NCBI RefSeq assembly: GCF_030551255.1
Contig: NZ_CP130630.1
Coordinates: 4,879,501 to 4,943,500, forward strand
DNA: 64,000 nucleotides
Origin: Streptomyces sp. NL15-2K
GTDB lineage: Bacteria > Actinomycetota > Actinomycetes > Streptomycetales > Streptomycetaceae
Direction: 5' to 3'
In this document: in pieces, positions 9,260 through 16,342 of the stretch
How the letters are laid out: every line of letters begins with the position of its first letter
Numbering within the stretch: position 1 is the stretch's first letter
Translations under genes and position numbers: made by a program
Notes under the pieces: generated by a model
Databases searched by the model: none
What the model saw: only the letters and a program-made list of their open reading frames with translations
Told to the model about the DNA's origin: nothing

Positions 9260-9804
9260 CTCGCGTGCTCTACTTCATCGCCTGCGCCGCAGGGCCCACC
9301 CAGTACATCGATGACGGCGTGCGCGCTGCCCAGGCCGACGGGTGGGATGTGTGCCTCATCCTCACGCCGTCTGCGGCAAATTGGTGGGAACCGCGCATAC
9401 AGGAACTCGTCGACCTGACCGGACACCCGGTGCGGTCGCGGTACAAGCTGCCGTGGGAGTCGGACGTGCTGCCGAAGGCGGACGCGATGCTGGTGGCGCC
9501 GATGTCGTGCACGACGCTGAACAAGTGGGGCGCGGGGATCGCGGACACCGTGGCGATCGGTATCCCGTCGGAGGCGGTGCACATGGGTGTGCCTGTGGTG
9601 GCGATGCCGTACTTCAACCAGGCGCAGGGTGCGCAGCCGGCGGTAGCGCGGTCGATCGCCGTTCTGCGGGACCAGGGCGTTCTCGTTCTCGACGGTCCGA
9701 ACGGGTACGAGTCGCATCCTCCGAAGCGAGGGAACCCGAAGCAGTACCCATGGGAGAAGGCGCTCGCCGGTGTGAGAACTCTGGGAAAGCCAGGGCCGCC
9801 ATGA
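9256..9804 (+). CDS. Flavoprotein (phosphopantothenoylcysteine-decarboxylase-like fold)
   Basis: 182 residues; ATG 9256 overlaps the preceding stop as ATGA. The protein has an HFCD-type flavoprotein layout: N-terminal strand VLYFIACAAG, VCLILTPSAANWW, then the central DAMLVAPMSCTTLNKWGAGIADTVA, which matches the conserved APAS-N-KxAxGIADNL region of flavin-binding decarboxylases, and VPVVAMPYFN. The flavin-contacting region is present, but the usual substrate-recognition PXMNxxMW motif of PPC decarboxylase is replaced by MPYFNQAQ. In Streptomyces such proteins are often coupled to an XRE-TPR regulator, as here. Substrate unknown. Confidence 0.8.
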   Translation: MTRVLYFIACAAGPTQYIDDGVRAAQADGWDVCLILTPSAANWWEPRIQELVDLTGHPVRSRYKLPWESDVLPKADAMLVAPMSCTTLNKWGAGIADTVAIGIPSEAVHMGVPVVAMPYFNQAQGAQPAVARSIAVLRDQGVLVLDGPNGYESHPPKRGNPKQYPWEKALAGVRTLGKPGPP

Positions 9805-10197
9805 GTGAAGCGGGGGTGCCGCTCGACAGGGTCGACCAGCATCACCCCACCGACCATGCCCATCTGCCACAACTGCATCGCACGGTCCCGCTGCCAGCGC
9901 TTGTAATCCGGCCGCTTCCGCCGCCGGACTCCGGATCCACCAGGCCATGCCGCACCAGGATCCGATACACGGTCATCCGCGACGGCACCGGGCTTACCGC
10001 CCCGGACCGCTCCATGACATGAGGATCCTCCGCGGACCCCACCGGGGATGCTTGCGCCGCAGCTCACACACAGCCGCCTCCACCTCGGCAGAAGCCTGAT
10101 GCGGACACGAGGCCGGCCTGCGGGACCGGTCCGCCAGCCCGGCCAGCCCCGAGGCCTCATACCGGGACTTTCTAGAACTGACGATCATCGTTGACAT
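9805..10197 (-). pseudogene. Decayed transposase (IS481/IS3-like, integrase core)
   Basis: Minus-strand pieces in different frames add up to a partial transposase: an N-terminal piece RKSRYEASGLAGLADRSRRP with CELRRKHPRWGPRRI, then SRMTVYRILVRHGLVDP, then RRKRPDYKRWQRDRAMQLWQ and a start of the catalytic core (GGVMLVD). Frameshifts separate them and the rest of the catalytic domain is missing, so it is inactive. Confidence 0.7.
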
Positions 10198-10226
10198 CTG
10201 GGTCTCCGATCACTACGGAGATCCAC

Positions 10227-10530
10227 ATGCCGAAGTCCACCCCCACCGCCCCGCCGCTTGACCGCGAGGCCAAGCGGCGCCTGGCCGTCATACGCCACGT
10301 CGAAGAGGTCAGCGGAAACGTCGCGATGTCCTGCCGGTACTTCGGGATCAGTCGGCAGGCGTACTACACCTGGTACCGCCGCTACCAGGCCGAGGGAGCC
10401 GACGGGCTGCGCACCCGCTCCAAGGCACCGAAGCACAGCCCCAACGCGACGCACGTCGAGGTGGTCGGGAAGATCATCTATCTGCGGCAGAACTACCACT
10501 TCGGGCCCGAGAAGCTCACGGCGCTCGGTC
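10227..10530 (+). pseudogene. Truncated transposase N-terminus (IS481/IS3-like)
   Basis: ATG 10227 opens a frame with a helix-turn-helix region of about 95 residues (HVEEVSGNVAMSCRYFGISR followed by QAYYTWYRRYQAEGADGLR and YLRQNYHFGPEKL). Homology ends near 10520 and the frame then runs antisense through the 3' end of the neighbouring sugar-binding gene. The catalytic domain is absent. It is divergent from the remnant at 9805-10197, so two different insertions met here. Confidence 0.7.
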
Positions 10531-10622
10531 GCACTCGGCGCGCGACTCCAGCCGACCGTTGGGAGGAGGGTGGCAGTATCGTGGCGAGCGTCGTACGGGC
10601 GTATCACGCAGAGGCTGTGCCG

Positions 10623-11714
10623 CTACTTGAGCTCGTCGGCGGTGAAGTAGCCGTCCGAGACCAGAACCCCGTAGTTGGTCTTGTCGACGGTCGTCGGCTG
10701 CAGCAAGACGGCGCGCACGACCTTGACGCCGTTGTTGTATTCCCCTGTGTTGTCTATGCGCGGCGTCCTGCCGGTGAGTATGTCGTCGACCATTTCTGCG
10801 GCAGCCCTGGCGAGCAGGCGGACGTCCTTGTAGACGGTCTGCGACTGCTGACCCGCGATGATTGACCTCACCGAGGCCAGTTCGGCGTCCTGACCCGTGA
10901 TGACCGGGAGCGGCTTGCTGTCGGAGTCGTAGCCGTCCGACGTCAGCGCAGACAGGACGCCCCTGGAGATGCCGTCGTACGGCGACAGGACCGCGTCGAC
11001 CTGCTTGCTGCCGTACCACTCGGTGAGGATGCCGCTCATGCGCTTTTGCGCGGTGGCCCCGTCCCAGCGCAGGGTGGTGACCTGGTTGAGCTTGGTCTGG
11101 CCGGACGGGACGACCAACTGCTTGCTGTCCAGGAACGGCTGCAGGAGTGCCATCGAACCTTCGAAGAAGTATTTGGTGTTGTTGTCGTCGGGGGAGCCGG
11201 CGAACAGCTCTATGTTGAAGGGGCCTTTGCCCTCCTCCAGACCGAGCTTGTCGATGATGTGGCGGGCTTCGAGCCGGCCGACCATCTCGTTGTCGAAGGA
11301 GACGTAGTAGTCGACGTTCTTGGTGCCGAGGATGAGCCGGTCGTAGGAGATCACCGGAATGTCCGCATCAGCGGCCTGTTGCAGCACGCCGTTCAGCGAT
11401 TTGGCGTCGATGGCCGCGATGATCAGTGCATCGACGCCCTGCTTGATCAGGTTCCCGATCTGCGAGACCTGGGCTTTCGGGTCGTCGTCGCCGTAGACCA
11501 GCTCGGTCTTGTACCCATCGCCCTTCAGGTCCTCGACGAGGCTCTTGCCGTCGGTGAGCCAGCGCTCTGAGGCCCGGGTCGGCATGGCGATGCCGACGGT
11601 ACCGCCCTCGGAGCTGCCCTCGGAGCTGACCTCGCTGTTCTGGCCGCAGGCGGTCAAGGTGAGGGCGAGGGCGAGGGCGGCGGCTCCGGCGAGGGTGGCT
11701 CTTCGGTTGAACAT
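10623..11714 (-). CDS. ChvE/XylF-like sugar-binding lipoprotein
   Basis: 363 residues from ATG 11714, with AAGGAACG just upstream; the frame is open for 285 bp further but without a start signal or homology. A lipoprotein signal is clear (residues 1-23, LTLTAC with lipobox Cys23). The mature part is a type I periplasmic-binding fold: VGIAMPTRASERWLTDGK, GVDALIIAAID, IPVISYDRLI, YYVSFDNEMVGRLEA, VITGQDAEL, matching xylose/multiple-sugar-binding proteins. No ABC ATPase or permease follows; instead the downstream side abuts transposase debris, so the transport operon seems to have been cut off. A related but different paralogue lies at 61934-63040. Confidence 0.85.
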   Translation of the reverse strand: MFNRRATLAGAAALALALTLTACGQNSEVSSEGSSEGGTVGIAMPTRASERWLTDGKSLVEDLKGDGYKTELVYGDDDPKAQVSQIGNLIKQGVDALIIAAIDAKSLNGVLQQAADADIPVISYDRLILGTKNVDYYVSFDNEMVGRLEARHIIDKLGLEEGKGPFNIELFAGSPDDNNTKYFFEGSMALLQPFLDSKQLVVPSGQTKLNQVTTLRWDGATAQKRMSGILTEWYGSKQVDAVLSPYDGISRGVLSALTSDGYDSDSKPLPVITGQDAELASVRSIIAGQQSQTVYKDVRLLARAAAEMVDDILTGRTPRIDNTGEYNNGVKVVRAVLLQPTTVDKTNYGVLVSDGYFTADELK

Positions 11715-12395
11715 GGTGATCGTTCCTTGTTCTTCGCGTCGTTGAGGGGGAGACGGCGTATCAGATGCCGAGGGGAAGCGGTGAAGCGGGCCGGGCAGTC
11801 GGCAGGCAGGGCGAGATGGGCTCGCCGGCGCCGCCGCCCCGAACTTCGGACAGAGCTGTGCGCCGGGGCGGATCAGCTCGGCGCCCTCATGGATCCGCAC
11901 GCAGCCGCCGAGGTCGTCGGGGCCTTGGTGCACAGGTTCAAGGGCGACTGAACAACCGGCGGACCTACGCTCAGGATGGAGGTCAGGTCTGCCCGGCACG
12001 TTGCTTGAGTCGGTGCTCAGGCGCCTCGGGGTCCCGCAGGTCGCCGATCAGCGTTGCTGTGGCCCGGCATCCGAGGCTCGCCGACTCACGTGATCCTTTT
12101 GCCGGTGTGCACCTGTAAGTGCGTCAGGCCGCGCCACGGCCTTCCGGCCACGTGCGTGCTGATTCCGGGGAGCACAGGGCACTTACCTTCCAAAGGTTCG
12201 AAATCTCGTCACATGTTCGGAATGGTGAGGTGACAGTAAGGGGGCGTGTGCGGAGTGTCAACGGGTCGAACTGGAACGGTTGCAGAAAGGTGTTGGAGAT
12301 CGTTTCTGGTCTCCACCAGGGCAGCCGCGATGCGCCAGTGGGACGGCGGGAAGAAGGCGGGCGGGGAGACACGCCGCAGTCGCTATTTCCGCAGG
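11715..12395 (+). other. Intergenic region left of the integrated element
   Basis: About 680 bp between the sugar-binding gene and the left attachment repeat. It must hold the promoter of the minus-strand sugar-binding gene. No gene is convincing; a short plus-strand frame ending at 11951 finishes in DPHAAAEVVGALVHRFKGD, which could be a gene remnant. Confidence 0.4.
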
Positions 12396-14159
12396 TCACA
12401 GCCCCGCCCCGAGAAAACTCCTTAAAGCGGGTGTCGCAGGTTCGAATCCTGCCGGGGGCACCAAAGTAGTTGTATTCGAACCTTCGACACCCCGAACGGG
12501 GGTCGAAAGGTGAACAGAGAGACCCCCAGCCAGCGTGCTGGGGGTCTTCTTGTTGGCGGACGATGCAGGTCGTTCCAGGACTTCGCGCAGCTTGGCTTGT
12601 CCCTCCGCGCGATCAGCCAGGGCGGCCCGACCCGCGTCGAGGACGTCTCCATCGAGCAGCGTGTCGAACGGTTCGGCGTACTCGCTGTGGACGCCGTCCT
12701 CGTCGATCATGAGGTGGGTGAAAAACGCCTGGTTAAACAGCCTGCGCAGCTGCGGATCAGACGCCAGGTAGGCGGCGTGACAGTCGCGGGCAAGGTCGAG
12801 TGCGCGTGTGAGGTTGGCCTCGATGGCGTCGAAGGTGGCCGTCGCCGCGCCGAGCCTAGCCTCGATGGCCGTGAGCTGGTCGGTGATGCGCTGCTGCTCG
12901 CTGGCGATGAGGTCCATCGGCACCGCACCGCTGTAGATCGCTTCGAGAAGCTTCTGACGTTGCGCGGTGAGCTTCGCCTTCTCGGCCACGAGCTGCTTGT
13001 GCTCGTCTTCAGCTTCCTTGCGGTGGGTGGCGAGCTCGCTTCGGAGCCCCTCCTCGATGGCGTCGCGGAGTTCGGGGGCGAGTCGGACGGTGCTCCAGTG
13101 GTCCTCGACCATTTTCTCGATCTTGGTGATGAGCAGCGCCTTGCGCGTGCAGCTGGTGGTCTTCTGGTGCCGTCCCAGACAGACGAAGTACGGGTAGACC
13201 ACGCCGTGGCGGTTCTTAGCGTTGGTGATGATCAGGCGGCTGCCACAGTCGCCGCAGAAGACGCTGGACTTGAGGTAGTGCGGGTGGTCGCGCTGTCGCT
13301 CACCGACGAGGTTGGCAGCAAGGACATCCTGGACCTTCTGCCAGGTGACCAGGTTGGTGAGCGGCGTGTGGCGGCCGGGGTAGATGACGCCCTGATACAC
13401 GACCTCGCCCCTGTAGTAGGGATTGGTCAGGATGCTGTGCAGGACGTTGGGCCGGATCGGGCGCGACGGCATCTTGGGGGTCCGCTTCGTGGTGAGCCCC
13501 CTGGTTTCCAGCTCGTCGGCCAGCGACCGCAGCGTCCACGTACCGCTCGCGAAGGCTTCGAATGCCCAGCTGATCAGCTCGGCGCGCTCAGGGTCCACCT
13601 CTACCGTGCGCTCCTCGCGCCCTTCAAGTGTGCGAAGTACGACGTTCAAGTAGCCGAGTGGAGCCTTGCCCGGGGTGCCACCGGTCTTGGCCTTCTGGCT
13701 CATCCCCTTGTGCACCTCGGTGGCGAGGTTGCGGGAGTAGAACTCCGCGATGGACGACATGATGCCGTGGAGCAGCATCCCGGAGGGCGTCTCATCGATG
13801 TTTTCCGTCGCGGAGACCAGAGTCGCGCCGGCCTTTTTGATAGCCAGAGTGATCTCTACGTCGTCCACGCGGTTCCTTGCCAGACGATCCACCTTGTGGA
13901 CGAAAACGTAATCGACGGGGTTCTCTGCGAGGTAGCGCAGCATCCTCTGGAGGTCAGGCCGGTCTGCTGACTTCGCCGACTCCCCTGCGTCGATGAACTC
14001 GGCGACGATCACGACGCCGATGCTTTCCGCCTTGCGACGGTTAGCCTCACGCTGCGCGGGGATGGAGAACCCCTCTGCCTGACCACCTTTCTCGGCCTGT
14101 TCTTTCGTCGAGACTCGCAGGTAGGAGATTCCTATCTTTATGGCATCAGTTACGGTCAT
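12396..14159 (-). CDS. Large serine recombinase (integrase)
   Basis: 587 residues; ATG 14159 follows GGGAGGTGTGCG. Domains in order: resolvase catalytic domain (about 8-160) with ISYLRVSTKEQ placing the nucleophile at Ser17 and VDRLARNRVDD in the active site; recombinase domain (about 170-290, LGYLNVV...NPYYRGEVVYQG); zinc ribbon (FCGDCGSRLI ... CLGRHQKTTSC); and a long coiled-coil region (about 370-450). It catalyses integration and excision via a 5'-phosphoserine intermediate. The last 25 or so residues are encoded by the attachment repeat itself (VPPAGFEPATPALRS), so the C-terminus would change on excision. No excisionase was recognised beside it. Confidence 0.92.
   Translation of the reverse strand: MTVTDAIKIGISYLRVSTKEQAEKGGQAEGFSIPAQREANRRKAESIGVVIVAEFIDAGESAKSADRPDLQRMLRYLAENPVDYVFVHKVDRLARNRVDDVEITLAIKKAGATLVSATENIDETPSGMLLHGIMSSIAEFYSRNLATEVHKGMSQKAKTGGTPGKAPLGYLNVVLRTLEGREERTVEVDPERAELISWAFEAFASGTWTLRSLADELETRGLTTKRTPKMPSRPIRPNVLHSILTNPYYRGEVVYQGVIYPGRHTPLTNLVTWQKVQDVLAANLVGERQRDHPHYLKSSVFCGDCGSRLIITNAKNRHGVVYPYFVCLGRHQKTTSCTRKALLITKIEKMVEDHWSTVRLAPELRDAIEEGLRSELATHRKEAEDEHKQLVAEKAKLTAQRQKLLEAIYSGAVPMDLIASEQQRITDQLTAIEARLGAATATFDAIEANLTRALDLARDCHAAYLASDPQLRRLFNQAFFTHLMIDEDGVHSEYAEPFDTLLDGDVLDAGRAALADRAEGQAKLREVLERPASSANKKTPSTLAGGLSVHLSTPVRGVEGSNTTTLVPPAGFEPATPALRSFLGAGL
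12421..12463 (+). repeat. Left attachment repeat (tRNA-Arg(CCU) 3'-half-like)
   Basis: From the anticodon-loop side the sequence reads AAAGCGG, GTGTC, then the T-arm GCAGGTTCGAATCCTGC and acceptor CGGGGGC-ACCA. The position of CTCCT ahead of the 3' anticodon stem AGCGG fits a CCT anticodon, hence tRNA-Arg(CCU); one extra T disturbs the loop. The 5' half of a tRNA is absent, so this is an att copy and not a gene. The repeat overlaps the 3' end of the integrase coding frame. Confidence 0.75.
12520..12547. terminator. Hairpin next to left att repeat
   Basis: AGACCCCCAGC (12520-12530) and GCTGGGGGTCT (12537-12547) form a perfect 11-bp stem with a 6-nt loop, followed by TCTTGTTGG on the plus strand. 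It resembles the terminator that follows a tRNA gene, but it lies inside the 3' coding part of the integrase, another sign that this end is a recombination joint. Confidence 0.6.
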
Positions 14160-14261
14160 CGCACACCTCCCTTTTCTTCGATTCCCTGTACGCGGTGGAC
14201 GGATTCGCCTGCACCGTTGTTCGCGTTGAGATTTCTGTTCACAGGCTTCCCTCCTTTCTCT

Positions 14262-14711
14262 TTACGCCGAGGACGCTGTCAGTTCATGGACCAGCGCCAC
14301 ACAAGCGAATTGCTTGGCCAGGGCGTCCCAGTCTGCGTCACTAAAGGCAGTCGTCACTCGACGGATCGGATGGTCGATGATGTGTTTCAGTTGGTGGAGC
14401 ACCGTGAATGCCCGCTCGTCGGCCGAGTCGTCTTCACGTACATGGATGTGCCAGTGGCGATTCGCCCAGTAGGTAATTCCGGGTACGGGCAGGCGGGCAA
14501 CCGACTCCACGACGATGCTCGGGATGAGGTTCGCGAGGTCGGCGGAAGCTTGGCGCGTCGGGCCAGGCAGAAGCTCCCGGAGCAGCCGGGCCTGCTGGGT
14601 AGCGATACGGCGCATAGCCGCCATGGAGCTGGCTGGTTCACGACCGAGGTCACGTAGCGCGGCGAGTGCTCCAGGACTGACGGTGGGGGTGGCGTCTCTT
14701 GCAGTTTTCAT
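14262..14711 (-). CDS. ImmA/IrrE-like protein with altered zinc motif
   Basis: 149 residues from ATG 14711, which has GAGGAGGATCACT upstream; the longer frame to 14735 includes that ribosome binding site. The C-terminal half resembles metallopeptidases of the ImmA/IrrE (COG2856) type: WHIHVREDDS...ERAFTVLHQLKHIIDHP. The catalytic HExxH is changed to HQLKH, so proteolysis is doubtful although metal could still bind. It lies 27 bp downstream of an XRE regulator; in ICEBs1 the comparable ImmR/ImmA pair controls element induction by cleavage of the repressor. Here the pair may act by binding instead of cleavage. Confidence 0.65.
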   Translation of the reverse strand: MKTARDATPTVSPGALAALRDLGREPASSMAAMRRIATQQARLLRELLPGPTRQASADLANLIPSIVVESVARLPVPGITYWANRHWHIHVREDDSADERAFTVLHQLKHIIDHPIRRVTTAFSDADWDALAKQFACVALVHELTASSA

Positions 14712-14738
14712 AGTGATCCTCCTCTCCCCATCCAATAC

Positions 14739-15137
14739 TTATTTCTTTGACGGATTCTCCGACTCGTCTTCGAACGGAGCTGGGCCGTTAGGGTCGAGTC
14801 CGCGCTCGTCGATGAGGCGCTGGACATACTCGTCAACCGAGGCGATCGTCTCTTCTGGCAGGCCGTAGCGCGTACGCAGATAGGTGCTCATGCTGGGCAG
14901 GTCGGATGGGGTGACGTACCCAGCCATAGTGAACAGGTCGGAGGACGGAACTTCGAGCGCTGTCGCCAGCGCCTTGAGCGTGTCCAGCGTTGGAGAGATC
15001 TTTCCTTGCTCGATCCGCGTGATTCCGCCAGCATCCAGTTCGGCCCTTCTGGCTAGTTCCCGGACACCCAACCCCTTTGATTGGCGTAAGCCCTTGAGGT
15101 AGTCACCGAATTGTTGTTGAGTGTCCTGCGTCACCAT
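14739..15137 (-). CDS. XRE-family repressor
   Basis: 132 residues; ATG 15137 is preceded by AAGGAGACTTCGAG. Residues 8-65 form a classic Cro/CI helix-turn-helix (FGDYLKGLRQSKGLGVRELA, RRAELDAGGITRIEQGKISP). The acidic C-terminus (ERGLDPNGPAPFEDESENPS) probably mediates regulation. Its place next to the integrase and an ImmA-like gene suggests control of excision or of the leftward transfer genes. The palindrome 57 bp upstream (15195-15208) is a possible operator. Confidence 0.85.
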   Translation of the reverse strand: MVTQDTQQQFGDYLKGLRQSKGLGVRELARRAELDAGGITRIEQGKISPTLDTLKALATALEVPSSDLFTMAGYVTPSDLPSMSTYLRTRYGLPEETIASVDEYVQRLIDERGLDPNGPAPFEDESENPSKK

Positions 15138-15194
15138 CTCGAAGTCTCCTTTATTTATTTTCCCATTTTACCTCTCCCGTTCCTTGAAATCAGC

Positions 15195-15208
15195 AATTGT
15201 TGACAATT
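15195..15208. promoter_or_regulatory. Possible XRE operator palindrome
   Basis: AATTGT-TG-ACAATT is a 6-2-6 inverted repeat in an AT-rich stretch (15155-15260) upstream of the XRE gene. It is the only such site noticed and no regulator was shown to bind it. The stretch 15138-15335 otherwise holds no gene. Confidence 0.35.
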
Positions 15209-15335
15209 CCGCAACGTAATTCCGTGGATACTTTCCGGAGTTCCGGGGGATGCGTGACGCTTACCTATAGTGCGCTCCTTTCTTGAAAGCAAGCTGAGAT
15301 GCGGGTAGCACTTCAGCTTGCGTTTTGGGGTCGGC

Positions 15336-16163
15336 TCATGGCGGACCAGACCCCTCGACCGCTTGGTCTGCGTGGTCGCCGAGGATGAGGCCTCTGAACT
15401 CGTCGACGACGACCACCCGGAAGAGCCCCGGCTGTACCCCTGTGTCGGCCGACAGGGCGGCCTCCAGGGCCTCACGTCGGGCTGTATCCGGGACGACCCA
15501 GGTGACGGCGGGAAACAGGCCGTGTCGGGCCTGGTGGGCGCCCGTGGCCGCGTAGCGCTGGTAGGTCTTGGCCTTGCGGACGACGACCGTGGGGTGCTCG
15601 GTGGCGCGGTCGGCTTCGAGAAACCAGTGGTCCTCGTAGTCGCCGCTGGCGGTAACGGCGTAGAGGTCGGGCTTGAGCCACTCAAGCGTGCCGTGCGGGT
15701 TGACGAACGAGCGCCAGCACGAAGGCTCTGTCTCGACGCTGAGTAGTTCGATCGCCCTTTGGCCGGCGAACTCGTGTAGCTGTACGGCCAGTTCAGCTAC
15801 AGCCAACGTGTGCGCTGTAAACGCCAGAGACGGCTCAACGTAGCGTCGGCGTTTCTTCTCGCCGTGAACGGTGCGCAGCAGACGCTCGCCCGTCGAGGCG
15901 AGCTGCCAGACGATCCCCGACGAACCGCTGCGCACCCCGCCGATGCGCCGGGTAAGCCGCCCCACCAAGCCGTGCGATTCGAGCCGGACGAGGACACGCA
16001 TGGTGGCTCCCGAAGCCGCCGTGACGGTGGCGTGGCCCTCTGCGAAGTGCAGGCGGCGGATCTGGGCGGTGCCGAGGAGTCGGTGAGCGCGTAGCGATTC
16101 CAGGACGGCAAGGTCACGTTCGGAGAGCCGTAGCAGCAGGCTGGGGACATCGTTCGGACTCAT
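15336..16163 (-). CDS. Replication-relaxation family protein
   Basis: 275 residues; ATG 16163 with GGGAGGTGCCCT before it. The N-terminus is a winged-helix-like region (LSERDLAVLESLRAHRLLGT, AQIRRLHF), followed by VVWQLASTGERLL and the C-terminal ETEPSCWRSFVNPHG...LKPDLYAV...HWFLEADRATEH, the pattern of the Replic_Relax family found on actinobacterial plasmids and integrative elements beside TraG-like genes. The family is thought to help relaxation of supercoiled element DNA during replication or transfer; biochemical roles are little known. It is the last gene of the leftward transfer operon. Confidence 0.85.
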   Translation of the reverse strand: MSPNDVPSLLLRLSERDLAVLESLRAHRLLGTAQIRRLHFAEGHATVTAASGATMRVLVRLESHGLVGRLTRRIGGVRSGSSGIVWQLASTGERLLRTVHGEKKRRRYVEPSLAFTAHTLAVAELAVQLHEFAGQRAIELLSVETEPSCWRSFVNPHGTLEWLKPDLYAVTASGDYEDHWFLEADRATEHPTVVVRKAKTYQRYAATGAHQARHGLFPAVTWVVPDTARREALEAALSADTGVQPGLFRVVVVDEFRGLILGDHADQAVEGSGPP

Positions 16164-16342
16164 AGGGCACCTCCCGTCCGAAGTCGAAGCAGGTGGCAGC
16201 CGCTAGGCCCGCCGCCGTGACCCCCGAGTAGGGGGTCAGTCCCATCCCACAAGGTGGGGCGTAGGCCGGGTGAACTGCGGAAATGGCCTGCTGGCAGGGT
16301 CGCGAACAGTCGGGCGAAGACAGGGGCGAAGAGAGACGTCAT
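16160..16342 (-). CDS. Small coupled ORF between VirD4-like and relaxation genes
   Basis: 60 residues. The start ATG 16342 overlaps the stop of the coupling-protein gene (ATGA) and its stop overlaps the ATG of the relaxation gene (ATGA again). This double coupling is the main argument that it is translated; the sequence (Phe/Leu-rich start, then Pro/Gly-rich) has no recognisable domain. It may serve mainly to couple translation. Confidence 0.45.
   Translation of the reverse strand: MTSLFAPVFARLFATLPAGHFRSSPGLRPTLWDGTDPLLGGHGGGPSGCHLLRLRTGGAL

Noticed and set aside
12390..12463. Possible intact tRNA gene at the left element end
   Set aside because: Only the T-arm, acceptor 3' strand and anticodon 3' stem are present; no GCCCCCG 5' acceptor strand or D-arm is found upstream at the right distance. 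It is an att copy.
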